Counted from the first letter of the stretch, positions 34,798 to 43,092 are shown. The stretch: DNA of 64,000 nucleotides from Alkalihalophilus marmarensis DSM 21297 (GCF_000474275.2 NZ_ATAE01000005.1:186001-250000), one strand, 5' to 3'. The notes: generated by a model from the sequence alone, not told the origin. A program made the numbers and translations.

Positions 34798-37224
34798 GTG
34801 AAAGGTGTCATTATGGCAGGAGGAAAGGGAACGAGATTACGTCCACTAACATGTCAATTACCAAAACCAATGGTTCCACTTTTACAGAAACCGGTTATGC
34901 AGTACAGCATTGAGCTTTTAAAGCAACATGGAATAACAGATATTGCTGTGACCGTGCACTATTTGCCAGACGAGATTCGAGACTATTTCGGCGACGGTCA
35001 AGAATTTGGTGTTCACTTAACGTACTTTGAAGAAACAGAACCGCTAGGAACAGCAGGCAGTGTAAAGCAGGCCGAAGCATTTCTTGATGAGCCCTTTGTG
35101 GTTGTGTCAGGAGATGCGCTAACTGACTTTGACCTTGAAGCTGGCATAAACTTTCATAAAGAAAAAGATGCTCTCGTTTCTATCTTCATGAAGCAAGTGC
35201 CTTGTCCTCTAGAGTTCGGTGTCATTATGACAAATCAACAGGATGAAATTATCCGTTTCCTTGAAAAGCCGAGTGTAAGCGAAGTGTTCAGTGATACGGT
35301 TAATACAGGGATCTATGTGATGGACCCTAGTATCTTTAACTATATTGAATCTGATAAACCTGTAGACTTTAGTAAAGATGTATTTCCTAGAATTCTAGAA
35401 GATCGTGCAGGAATCTATGGTTATGCAGCTGAGGGGTATTGGTCAGATATCGGAAATCTCGAACAATACCGTCAAGCTCATATGGATCTTCTTAACCGGG
35501 ATGTTAAAGCAGAAATCAGCGGCATTGAAGTTGAGCCGGGAATCTGGATGAATGAGCATGTAACGATTGAAGAAGGGGTCAAATTGGAAGCACCTGTATT
35601 TGTGGGACCTCATTCTACGGTTCGATCAAATGCTAAGCTTGGTGCATTTTCCATTGTTGGAAAAGACTCCATTGTTTCTGAAGATGCGACGATTAAGCGC
35701 TCTGTCTTATGGGACGGGGTATATGTCGGGGAGCAAGCAGAGCTGCGCGGGGTGACAATTTGCGGCGGAGTCCAGTTGGGATCTAAATCTACCATTTATG
35801 AACAAGCGGTGCTAGGTTCTAATTGTCAGATTGAAGATGAAGTGTGCATACAGCCTGGAATGAAAATTTGGCCTCATAAACGCATTCAGGCAGGATCAGT
35901 GATTTCTCAATCTGTTATTTGGAACGATCAGGATGCAACGGTTCCTGTCCTAAAATCACACCGTGCAAGCGGTATTGCTAATGTCGAAATGACCCCTGAA
36001 CACGTGAGCCGTCTCGGTGCAGGATTTGCAAGTGCAATGCCTGTTGGGAGCACTTTTTTAATCGCAGGAGATGATCAATCTTTTACCCGGCTTTTAAAGC
36101 TATCTCTTGCTCAAGGCGTCCAAGCAACGGGAGTGAATGTGACAGATTTAGAAGAAGCTGCTGTTCCAAGCTTTCGAAAGATCATTTCAGCTCATCATTT
36201 TCAAGGGGGCGCACACCTTAGAGTAAGTGAAGGCAATCGCATTGTCATTGAATTATTTGATCAAGAAGGATTGCCGATAGCTACATCTGTGCAAAAAGAA
36301 ATTGATAAGATTGTTACATTTAACTCTTACCGCCGTGTTGCTTTTGACCGCGTTGGAGAATACGAAGTTCAATCAAGTTTAGTAAAAGAGTATACAGATA
36401 CATTAAAGGACGGGATCGACTCTGTGTTAATTGAGAGTCAAGGATGGAGGGTATTTGTCCACGGCACAGAGCAAGTAACAATACAACAGTTCTCTCACGT
36501 ATTACAATCAATTGGATGTGTTGTTGAAACCTCGATTGGTGATATAAATATGGGAGACATCTCAGTAGGAATGACCCTTTCAGACTGTGAAATTGGCTTT
36601 GTTCTAGGAGAAACGGGGGAATTTTTAACGGTTCTGACAAGAGAAGGTCATATCGTAACAGATGAAGAGAAACTAGCTATGTTTGTCGATATGCATCTCC
36701 ACTACAGTAAAAAAGGGCGTGTAGCTCTGCCATTATATGCAGGTGCATCTTTAGAAGAGTATATTAGAAGTTTTCAAAAAGAAGTGGTTAGAACAAAAGC
36801 CTCAGCACGAGAGATGATGATCGCAGAAGAGAACGTACAGTTATATTGCTTTGATGCAGCCTATGCAGCCGTCCATTTAATTCAGACACTAAGCACAAGA
36901 GATGAGGACCTGCAGCAATACTTATCTTCCCTGCCTGTTGAATCAATGTTTAAACAAGAAGTCCCGTGCCAGACAGAGCAAAAGGGAATGGTTATGCGTG
37001 CATTGATGGAAGCACTTAAGGAAGAAGAAGTAGAGTTAATCGAAGGGATGAAAGTTAGACATCCAGAAGGAGGTTGGACTTACATTGTTCCAGACCAGAA
37101 CGAACCAATCTTTACGATCTACGCGCAAGCCGATGAACCAGAGGTGGCAAGAGTTCATGCAAATTACTACATTGAACAAATCCATGAGCTTCTCGCACGC
37201 AACACAGCCGTTCACACATCATAA
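34798..37224 (+). CDS. Sugar-1-phosphate nucleotidyltransferase fused to inactive-looking phosphomannomutase domain
   Basis: 808 residues; GTG 34798 follows AAAGGAGGCGG. Residues 1-~235 are a nucleotidyltransferase (M-A-G-G-K-G-T-R-L-R-P-L-T; V-V-S-G-D-A-L-T-D; F-L-E-K-P). Residues ~245-375 are left-handed beta-helix hexapeptides. Residues ~385-800 have the phosphohexomutase layout, but the catalytic T-A-S-H-N-P loop is replaced by I-S-A-H-H-F-Q and the metal loop D-G-D-x-D-R by L-G-E-T-G-E-F, so the mutase should be dead. It probably makes the nucleotide sugar for the GT4 domain upstream. ADP-glucose or GDP-mannose are both possible. Confidence 0.85.
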   Translation: MKGVIMAGGKGTRLRPLTCQLPKPMVPLLQKPVMQYSIELLKQHGITDIAVTVHYLPDEIRDYFGDGQEFGVHLTYFEETEPLGTAGSVKQAEAFLDEPFVVVSGDALTDFDLEAGINFHKEKDALVSIFMKQVPCPLEFGVIMTNQQDEIIRFLEKPSVSEVFSDTVNTGIYVMDPSIFNYIESDKPVDFSKDVFPRILEDRAGIYGYAAEGYWSDIGNLEQYRQAHMDLLNRDVKAEISGIEVEPGIWMNEHVTIEEGVKLEAPVFVGPHSTVRSNAKLGAFSIVGKDSIVSEDATIKRSVLWDGVYVGEQAELRGVTICGGVQLGSKSTIYEQAVLGSNCQIEDEVCIQPGMKIWPHKRIQAGSVISQSVIWNDQDATVPVLKSHRASGIANVEMTPEHVSRLGAGFASAMPVGSTFLIAGDDQSFTRLLKLSLAQGVQATGVNVTDLEEAAVPSFRKIISAHHFQGGAHLRVSEGNRIVIELFDQEGLPIATSVQKEIDKIVTFNSYRRVAFDRVGEYEVQSSLVKEYTDTLKDGIDSVLIESQGWRVFVHGTEQVTIQQFSHVLQSIGCVVETSIGDINMGDISVGMTLSDCEIGFVLGETGEFLTVLTREGHIVTDEEKLAMFVDMHLHYSKKGRVALPLYAGASLEEYIRSFQKEVVRTKASAREMMIAEENVQLYCFDAAYAAVHLIQTLSTRDEDLQQYLSSLPVESMFKQEVPCQTEQKGMVMRALMEALKEEEVELIEGMKVRHPEGGWTYIVPDQNEPIFTIYAQADEPEVARVHANYYIEQIHELLARNTAVHTS

Positions 37225-37831
37225 TCATTCGCTAAATCAGCCTAACAACAACCTCCGTTCTGAGATTGGCATTTGGAAAGAGGGGCGGGCGAGCTGGCTG
37301 AGAGAAGACGTGTGGAGATTCGCGCCGCTGTATCGAAGGGCAGGAGGGATTAAATTACTTACTGCGTATCACCCTAAACTGCACCTCCATCTAACGATCA
37401 TTGAACGTGACATTACAAATCGATGCGCCTATCATAGACAGGTATTTATCCGAAATGAAGAAGCAAACAGCCAGCAAATTGTATTAGTTCTGCATCAGAA
37501 ACCTTTTCTCGGAAATACAAAGCGAGCAATGAGCTTTTATGCTCCTGAATCAAAAGCATTGGTTCACTACAGCCATCCTCACTATACGACTACGTTTGTT
37601 AAAGGGGTGAAAGCAAGTGCAGTTGAATATGCTGTTGGCGGAATCGATTCAGTGTGGCAAGAGGACAATGGACATACAATAGTCAGGCCATTGTGTGCCG
37701 AATCGCATGAGAGTGTGATGGCTGTAAAGTTGAATTTAAGCAGTCATGAAGAAACGCGGGTGGATCAATGGATGGATGTCAGCCGATCAATGGTGGGCAG
37801 TGAGACATTCATTAATGAGTTTTTTCAATGA
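37187..37831 (+). CDS. GH15-type N-terminal domain, truncated glucoamylase-like gene
   Basis: The frame is open from 37085 to 37831 and overlaps the previous gene. ATG 37187 is the most sensible start but has no good ribosome site, so coupling to the upstream gene is likely. The ~215 residues match the beta-sandwich found before the catalytic barrel of archaeal/bacterial-type glucoamylases: I-G-I-W-K-E-G-R-A-S-W-L, the L-T-I-I-E-R-D block, Y-A-V-G-G-I-D-S-V-W. The (alpha/alpha)6 catalytic domain is absent; the gene stops 150 bases before rpmG. It is either a remnant or a stand-alone carbohydrate-binding partner of the glucan cluster. Confidence 0.65.
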   Translation, partial: SFSHATQPFTHHNHSLNQPNNNLRSEIGIWKEGRASWLREDVWRFAPLYRRAGGIKLLTAYHPKLHLHLTIIERDITNRCAYHRQVFIRNEEANSQQIVLVLHQKPFLGNTKRAMSFYAPESKALVHYSHPHYTTTFVKGVKASAVEYAVGGIDSVWQEDNGHTIVRPLCAESHESVMAVKLNLSSHEETRVDQWMDVSRSMVGSETFINEFFQ

Positions 37832-37907
37832 TTTTCGTGAAAAAATGAATTTCTTCAAAAATAAAACTAAATAAAAGAGAAGAATTTCCGCTGTAAAGAA
37901 AAAACAC

Positions 37908-37936
37908 TTGATCCCTCTCGGTAGATTTGCTATCAT
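37908..37936 (+). promoter_or_regulatory. Promoter of rpmG
   Basis: TTGATC, 17-base spacer, TATCAT, about 45 bases before the rpmG start. Confidence 0.6.
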
Positions 37937-37981
37937 ATTCAAGTATGAAGTAAGCTATAGCTAAGTTTGGAGGGATAACGG

Positions 37982-38131
37982 ATGCGTGTACAAGTCACTC
38001 TTGCTTGCACTGAGACAGGCGATCGTAACTACATTACAACAAAAAACAAACGCGAAAATCCTGAGCGTATTGAACTTAAAAAATACAGCCCACGATTAAA
38101 GCGTCACACTCTTCACCGTGAGACAAAATAA
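37982..38131 (+). CDS. rpmG: 50S ribosomal protein L33, zinc-free form
   Basis: 49 residues beginning [17 protein letters not shown] and ending R-H-T-L-H-R-E-T-K, nearly the same as B. subtilis RpmGA. Only one cysteine is present, so it lacks the two C-x-x-C pairs of the zinc-ribbon form. ATG 37982 follows TTTGGAGGGAT. It has its own promoter and terminator. Bacteria with both forms often switch them according to zinc supply, but the partner is not in this window. Confidence 0.95.
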   Translation: MRVQVTLACTETGDRNYITTKNKRENPERIELKKYSPRLKRHTLHRETK

Positions 38132-38164
38132 GCAGCTGGATTCTTCCACTGCTTATTTTTTTGT
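38127..38164 (+). terminator. Terminator after rpmG
   Basis: AATAAGCAGCTGGA and TTCCACTGCTTATT arms (one mismatch), then seven T residues. Confidence 0.9.
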
Positions 38165-38186
38165 TGCATCTTTTGTTTAAATAAAG

Positions 38187-38226
38187 AAACAGATAGGCTT
38201 TCGCTTAGATGCGAAGGCCTGTTTTT
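38187..38226 (+). terminator. Second hairpin terminator downstream of rpmG
   Basis: AACAGATAGGCTTTCGC pairs imperfectly with GCGAAGGCCTGTTTTT, 25 bases after the first terminator. Confidence 0.7.
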
Positions 38227-38367
38227 AAACATCCCATCTATTTTTATACATAAAATTTATTTAAAATGAAACATAGGGTAGAATTTATTCGTAGATAGAG
38301 TAACTTTATAAAAAAAATACATGAAAGTATTGCGTATGGTTTTGACGATATGGGGAGTGAGGGTGAC

Positions 38368-38928
38368 ATGAAATCAAAAGCTGATTATAGGCAATTGTTT
38401 AAACGAAACATGGAAGAGCTCTCAGATTCAACAGCAAAAGAAGAATCAAACAATCTTTGCGATCTTATGAAAAGACAGAGCTACTATCAGAAGGCTGAAT
38501 TAATTGGTCTCTTTATTCCTAAAGGCAAAGAAGTAGATACAACTCCATTAATTGAAGCAGCTTGGGACGCGGGCAAACATATAGCTGTACCAAAAGTAAT
38601 TAAAGGGAAAAGAAAGATGACTTTCTACAGCATCACTTCATTCAAAGAATTAGAACCTACTTTTTTTGGCTTATCTGAACCTAAGCCAGATCAATGTCAT
38701 AAAGTAGATTCAAGCCAAATTGATCTTATGATCGTTCCTGGGTTAGGTTTTGATAAGGCTGGATACCGTATTGGTTATGGCGGCGGCTACTATGATACAT
38801 ATTTAAAAAGCTACGACGGGGTGACAGCTGCACTCGCATATTCTTGTCAGCTTGTTGATAAATTGCCAACAGAAGCTCATGACCAAAAAGTGGACCACCT
38901 GCTCGCACCTTATGGAGTATTGCTGTAA
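38368..38928 (+). CDS. yqgN: 5-formyltetrahydrofolate cyclo-ligase
   Basis: Converts 5-formyl-THF to 5,10-methenyl-THF with ATP. ATG 38368 is preferred over ATG 38350 because GAGTGAGGGTG lies just before it (186 residues). Motifs: F-I-P-K-G-K-E-V-D-T near residue 50, P-K-V-I-K-G-K-R-K-M for folate, and the ATP loop P-G-L-G-F-D-K-A-G-Y-R-I-G-Y-G-G-G-Y-Y-D. Behind rpmG as in B. subtilis. Its stop overlaps the DUF92 start (TAATG), so the two are coupled. Confidence 0.93.
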   Translation: MKSKADYRQLFKRNMEELSDSTAKEESNNLCDLMKRQSYYQKAELIGLFIPKGKEVDTTPLIEAAWDAGKHIAVPKVIKGKRKMTFYSITSFKELEPTFFGLSEPKPDQCHKVDSSQIDLMIVPGLGFDKAGYRIGYGGGYYDTYLKSYDGVTAALAYSCQLVDKLPTEAHDQKVDHLLAPYGVLL

Positions 38929-39713
38929 TGGCAGGGTTATATATCGGCGTCGTTCTACTGGCAGCTGCAGCTTACTATCTTAAAAAATTAACAGTATCAG
39001 GGGCTGTGGCAGCTGTAGTGGTTGGGTGGTGCATTGCATTTGGACTAGGATTTTATGGACTGATGGTGCTTGCTATTTTCTTTATTACTTCTAGTATGTG
39101 GAGCTCATTGTGGAAAGGGAGAAAGGCGAGTGATGTTACTGAAAAAGGGGATAGACGAGATGCGTGGCAAGTTGCGGCGAACGGGGGAGTAGCTGCCTTA
39201 ATGGCGCTTTTTTATGGATTCAACCCTTCACCCATCTGGATTTTTGCTTTTGTCTCAAGTCTTGCTGCAGCCAATGCAGATACGTGGGCTTCTGAGATTG
39301 GAACATTAAGCAGGCAGCGCCCTTTGCATATTCTCACCTGGAAGCGGGTAGAACCTGGTACATCAGGTGCGATAACAGCTTTAGGATCAGCTGCTGCCTT
39401 TGCTGGTAGCTTTCTCATATCTGTATTTGCTATCTTAGGATGGTGGAGTGCATACCATAACAGTCATGTCCTATTAATTGCATTAACGGTTGTAGGCTTT
39501 TTAGGAAATATTATAGATACATTAGTTGGTGCATCTTTTCAAGTTCTGTATAAATGCAGGGAATGCGGCATTGAGACAGAAGCCACTGAGCATTGCGGGA
39601 GTCAAACAGAGTATATGTCAGGGCTTAGATGGCTTAATAATGATGTTGTAAATATAGCATGTACAGCTTCAGGCGCCCTTTTAGGTATAGGAGTAGCCTG
39701 GCTTTTGTTGTAA
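38928..39713 (+). CDS. DUF92 membrane protein
   Basis: 261 residues and about six helices. DUF92 family traits: N-G-G-V-A-A-L near residue 85, A-A-N-A-D-T-W-A-S-E-I-G-T-L-S and E-P-G-T-S-G-A-I-T, D-T-L-V-G-A, and a cytoplasmic loop with C-R-E-C and H-C-G, then W-L-N-N-D-V-V-N. The family is related to phytol and dolichol kinases, so a polyprenol or lipid kinase activity is possible but not shown. Start overlaps the yqgN stop. Confidence 0.82.
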   Translation: MAGLYIGVVLLAAAAYYLKKLTVSGAVAAVVVGWCIAFGLGFYGLMVLAIFFITSSMWSSLWKGRKASDVTEKGDRRDAWQVAANGGVAALMALFYGFNPSPIWIFAFVSSLAAANADTWASEIGTLSRQRPLHILTWKRVEPGTSGAITALGSAAAFAGSFLISVFAILGWWSAYHNSHVLLIALTVVGFLGNIIDTLVGASFQVLYKCRECGIETEATEHCGSQTEYMSGLRWLNNDVVNIACTASGALLGIGVAWLLL

Positions 39714-39725
39714 GGAGGAAAGGAA

Positions 39726-40742
39726 ATGGAAAACACCTATGAACGTTATTCTAGACAGATGTTGTTTCAGCCGATCGGTGAAAGCGGTCAGAAGAAATTA
39801 AGTGAACAAAAAGTGCTGGTGATTGGTGTCGGTGCATTAGGGACGGTTCTTAGTAACCATCTTGTTCGTGCAGGTGTCGGCATGGTTAGAATTGTAGATC
39901 GTGATTATGTTGAACAAAGCAACCTGCAAAGACAAATGCTTTTTGATGAAGAAGATGTAGCGAAGCATCTTCCAAAAGCCATTGCAGCCAAAGAAAAACT
40001 AAAACGAATTAATTCTGATGTAGAAGTTGATGCGATTGTCTGTGATGCATCGATTGATAATATCGACTCATTAATGGACGGGGTAGATCTTGTATTAGAT
40101 GGTACAGATAATTTTAAAACGCGCTTCTTATTAAATGATGCATGCTTTAAAAAAGGAATTCCCTTTGCTTATGGTGGTGCTGTAAGTGCGCGCGGCATGT
40201 CGGCTCTATTTATTCCGGGTGAAACACCATGTCTTCGATGCTTTATTGACCACGGAGAAACACAAGGCCAGACATGTGATACGATTGGCGTGATCAGCCC
40301 AGTTGTTGACATCGTAGCTTCTTATCAGGTGGTAGAAGCGATGAAATATTTAGTTGGTGATAAAAAGGCATTACGTAACACGTTACGTACCTTTGATCTT
40401 TGGGGCAACCATCAATATGATATGAAGATGACCAAAGCAAAAGAGGGTTGTCCAACATGTCAGAAAAAAGAGTATCCGGCCTTGCATGCAAGTGGAGATC
40501 ATATTACAACCTTATGCGGACGTGAAACGGTTCAAATTCAGCGCGAGCATAAAATAGATTTAAATGAGTGGTCAGAGAGGCTCAAACGAGTGGCAGAAGT
40601 GAAGAAGACGCCGTTTCTTCTACGTGTCCAGTTAACCGAAGGGGAAAAGTTCGTGCTCTTCCCAGATGGCCGTGTGTTAATTCAAGGAACAGAAGATATA
40701 GCCCGGGCAAAAAGCTTATACAGCAAATATATAGGCGATTAA
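39726..40742 (+). CDS. thiF: ThiF/MoeB-type adenylyltransferase
   Basis: E1-like enzyme that adenylates the C-terminal Gly-Gly of a sulfur carrier (ThiS or MoaD). Residues 1-~240 form the Rossmann core: V-I-G-V-G-A-L-G-T for ATP, the R-x-x-x-x-Q arginine finger region in S-N-L-Q-R-Q, and D-G-T-D-N-F-K-T-R with the key aspartate. Zinc cysteines are in C-L-R-C and C-P-T-C. The C-terminal ~90 residues are not a rhodanese. The thiS gene at 54252 has no thiF beside it, so this is the likely partner. AAGGAGGAAAGG precedes the start. Confidence 0.88.
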   Translation: MENTYERYSRQMLFQPIGESGQKKLSEQKVLVIGVGALGTVLSNHLVRAGVGMVRIVDRDYVEQSNLQRQMLFDEEDVAKHLPKAIAAKEKLKRINSDVEVDAIVCDASIDNIDSLMDGVDLVLDGTDNFKTRFLLNDACFKKGIPFAYGGAVSARGMSALFIPGETPCLRCFIDHGETQGQTCDTIGVISPVVDIVASYQVVEAMKYLVGDKKALRNTLRTFDLWGNHQYDMKMTKAKEGCPTCQKKEYPALHASGDHITTLCGRETVQIQREHKIDLNEWSERLKRVAEVKKTPFLLRVQLTEGEKFVLFPDGRVLIQGTEDIARAKSLYSKYIGD

Positions 40743-40753
40743 AATACGAGAAC

Positions 40754-40785
40754 AGACGGAGGTGGTCATGCCTCCGTCTTTTTTG
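40754..40785 (+). terminator. Terminator after thiF
   Basis: AGACGGAGG pairs with CCTCCGTCT around a nine-base loop, then six T residues. Confidence 0.9.
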
Positions 40786-40843
40786 AGTTTAATTGAGGAG
40801 TGACAAACAGAGGGCAGCGTTACAAGGTACACTCTCCAATAGG

Positions 40844-40996
40844 CGCAATAATTGTAAAAGTAGAGACATACTACAAGTATCTGAACGCAATTACACGCTG
40901 AACTAACGCAATAAGTGGTCACACAGGAGCAATTACAGCGGGGACCCGCGCAATTCATTTTTGAACAAACGCAATAAGTCCTCTAATAAGCGCAAT
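40844..40996. repeat. 21-nt phased repeat array 2 (core CGCAAT)
   Basis: CGCAAT starts at 40844, 40886, 40907, 40949, 40970 and 40991, with AGCAAT at 40928 and a degenerate unit in the 40865 slot. Every step is a whole multiple of 21 bases. The five-base stretch before the third base ahead of each core is often TGAAC, TAATA or GTAAC-like. The other spacer bases differ freely. It is the same kind of array as at 23833-24004. It lies in the 711-base gap 40743-41453, together with a degraded dispersed repeat and the nhaC promoter. Confidence 0.85.
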
Positions 40997-41059
40997 TCGA
41001 TTAGTAACCACGTTACACGTGCTCATTTCCCATAAGGTTTCGAATGCCAGAACATGCCC

Positions 41060-41320
41060 TTCAGCTTTTCTATTGTCTAGCTCCGGCTCCTTGTCCTGCG
41101 GGAAATAACGGTGCATCGAATGAAGACAAAAAGCGTCTTCATATCGCTGCCCCTCATATTTCCGCATGCCAGCCCAGTCGCCTCCACTTTTCTTATTGTC
41201 TAGCTTCAGGGTTCAGATAATCGTCGGCTTCACTTTGCCATACGAAGCAAAAAGCGCTTCTTAATGTCAAAGCTCCACCCATCTCATATCTAAACGAACC
41301 CTTCCACTTTTCCCATATAC
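41060..41320 (+). repeat. Two diverged units of the Bacillaceae intergenic repeat
   Basis: Each unit has CTTTTCTTATTGTCTAGCTC or a close form, then a variable part, then AAAAAGCGTCTTC or AAAAAGCGCTTCTTAAT, and a tail leading to the next CACTTTTC. The layout (CTTTT ... CTAGCTTCAGGG ... AAAAAGCG...TCTTAAT) parallels the tandem repeat at 25852-26120, so both belong to one family. No plausible coding frame. Confidence 0.65.
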
Positions 41321-41336
41321 TATTTCAAAAAAGTTG

Positions 41337-41365
41337 TTGACGGGTGTTGTGGTTTGGTCTACGAT
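41337..41365 (+). promoter_or_regulatory. Promoter of nhaC
   Basis: TTGACG (41337-41342), 17-base spacer, TACGAT (41360-41365), 88 bases before the nhaC start. Confidence 0.6.
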
Positions 41366-41386
41366 ATGTTTATTGAACACTTAACT

Positions 41387-41418
41387 GCGTAAAAGCATAA
41401 AAGCGTAAAAGTACGAAA
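41387..41418 (+). repeat. 8-bp tandem repeat in the nhaC leader
   Basis: Four consecutive octamers: GCGTAAAA, GCATAAAA, GCGTAAAA, GTACGAAA. They lie between the predicted transcription start and the ribosome site. Confidence 0.7.
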
Positions 41419-41453
41419 GTGCTGTGATAGAAATAGAGTAGGGGAGAAGAAGG

Positions 41454-42842
41454 ATGGAGAAAAAAGCTACCGTTGGATTTACGTTGCTATTATTAGGGGT
41501 CATGATGGCCATTATTATTACGAGTATGTTTGTGTTAAAGGTTGAACCGCACATTCCGCTAGTAGTATGTCTTCTTATTGCGGCTGTTTTTGGGCGCTAT
41601 TTAAGAGTTGGTTGGAATGAACTAGAGAGTGCGATGATTGATGGATTGAAAATAGGGATCAAGCCTATTTTTATTTTGGCGCTTGTTGGGATTGTCATTG
41701 CTGTATGGATGATGAGCGGAACCGTGCCTACCCTTTTATTTTACGGGTTATCCATCATTTCGCCTGAGTGGTTTGCTGTTAGTACTTTATTCATTTGCAT
41801 GATTGTTTCAAGCTTTACAGGAAGCTCATTTACGACAGTTGGTACGATTGGAGTGGCCATGATGGGAATTGGTACCGCCCTTGGTATTGATCCTGCTATT
41901 GCAGCTGGTGCTGTCGTTTGCGGGGCTTGTTTTGGCGATAAAATGTCCCCGTTATCTGATACTACAAACTTTGCTCCGGGTATTGTCGGAGTAGACTTAT
42001 TTGATCATATTCGCCACTTGCTTTGGACAACCGTTCCTAGCTTCGTCATTACGGTCATTCTTTTTCTCATGATCGGGAGAAGCCAAACAACGAGCACCAC
42101 ACAAGATATCCAAGCGATGCTTACAGCGCTCGATTCTCAATTTATCCTTAGCGTCATTACGCTTTTATCACCTCTTCTAGTTGTGATTTTAGCAATGAGA
42201 CGTTTTCCGACAATACCTGTATTAGTAGTCGGGATATTGACTGGTATTGTAACAGCTGCTTTTGTTCAAGGGAATGGTGATGTTGCTAGATGGTTTACTA
42301 TTATCCAAAATGGTTTCTCGATGGAAACAGGGAATGAAGTCATTGACGGCATCGTCAATCGCGGTGGATTGCAGTCAATGATGTGGTCAATTTCACTCGT
42401 TATGATTGCTCTTACGCTTGGCGGGGTGATTCAACGGATAGGTGTAATTGATACTCTCCTTCAATCGCTAACAAGAAAATTATCTTCACGTGGACATTTG
42501 ATTGCAGCGACTGCAACATCGTCTATCGGAGTTAATGTAGTGACAGGAGAGCAGTACTTGTCAATATTATTGCCTGGGAAAACGTTTGAGTCATTTTATA
42601 CAAAGCTTAACGTTGCAAAAAAGAATCTCTCAAGAACACTTGAGGATGCAGGGACATTAGTGAACCCCCTTATCCCTTGGGGAGTAAGCGGCGCTTTCTT
42701 TGCGAGTACATTAGGGGTAGATGTGATTGATTACCTACCGTTTGCTTTCTTCTTATTTTTGTCTCCATTTATGACCATTTTATTTGGCTACCTTGGAATT
42801 GGGGTAGGGAAAGAGCAATCTCTTGCAAATAAACGTGGATAA
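41454..42842 (+). CDS. nhaC: Na+/H+ antiporter NhaC family
   Basis: Secondary transporter expelling sodium against protons, or a MleN-type malate/lactate exchanger. 462 residues, about 11-12 helices. Family motifs: S-S-F-T-G-S-S-F-T-T-V-G-T near residue 125, the C-G-A-C-F-G-D-K-M-S-P-L-S-D-T-T-N segment, and P-W-G-V-S-G-A in the C-terminal half. ATG 41454 follows GGGGAGAAGG. NhaC is important for pH homeostasis in alkaliphilic Bacillus. MleN cannot be ruled out from sequence. Confidence 0.88.
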   Translation: MEKKATVGFTLLLLGVMMAIIITSMFVLKVEPHIPLVVCLLIAAVFGRYLRVGWNELESAMIDGLKIGIKPIFILALVGIVIAVWMMSGTVPTLLFYGLSIISPEWFAVSTLFICMIVSSFTGSSFTTVGTIGVAMMGIGTALGIDPAIAAGAVVCGACFGDKMSPLSDTTNFAPGIVGVDLFDHIRHLLWTTVPSFVITVILFLMIGRSQTTSTTQDIQAMLTALDSQFILSVITLLSPLLVVILAMRRFPTIPVLVVGILTGIVTAAFVQGNGDVARWFTIIQNGFSMETGNEVIDGIVNRGGLQSMMWSISLVMIALTLGGVIQRIGVIDTLLQSLTRKLSSRGHLIAATATSSIGVNVVTGEQYLSILLPGKTFESFYTKLNVAKKNLSRTLEDAGTLVNPLIPWGVSGAFFASTLGVDVIDYLPFAFFLFLSPFMTILFGYLGIGVGKEQSLANKRG

Positions 42843-42879
42843 AGCAAGTGGATTTGATGCAAAGTAAGGATAAGGAGGG

Positions 42880-43086
42880 ATGACCATGTTTAGCCGTCTT
42901 ATCTCAATTGTTAGTTTAATCTTGTCTTTTTACTTTGCTTACAAATACCGCTACCGTGTTATTAATGCAGTGCTCGGACGCCGCTGGCTGCGGAAAGTGA
43001 TTATTGGTTTTGCGATGCAGATCCCGATGATCAGAGACCGTATGCTAGGATCCGTTCTGCAGTCTAATCGACCTCAAAATGTGTAA
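42880..43086 (+). CDS. yqgO: Small membrane protein YqgO
   Basis: About 68 residues with one N-terminal hydrophobic helix (S-I-V-S-L-I-L-S-F-Y-F-A) followed by a basic amphipathic stretch. Matches YqgO in size and in position before gluP. A strong AAGGAGGG precedes the ATG; a second in-frame ATG lies two codons later. Probably membrane-associated. Function unknown. Confidence 0.65.
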   Translation: MTMFSRLISIVSLILSFYFAYKYRYRVINAVLGRRWLRKVIIGFAMQIPMIRDRMLGSVLQSNRPQNV

Positions 43087-43092
43087 CAAACA

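Noticed and set aside
35567-35795. Small frames within the nucleotidyltransferase gene
   Set aside because: Shadow frames of the hexapeptide repeat region.
40716-40958. Cysteine-rich 80-residue frame on the minus strand
   Set aside because: It is only the 21-nt array read in a frame where 21 is seven codons; no ribosome site and overlap with the thiF end and its terminator.
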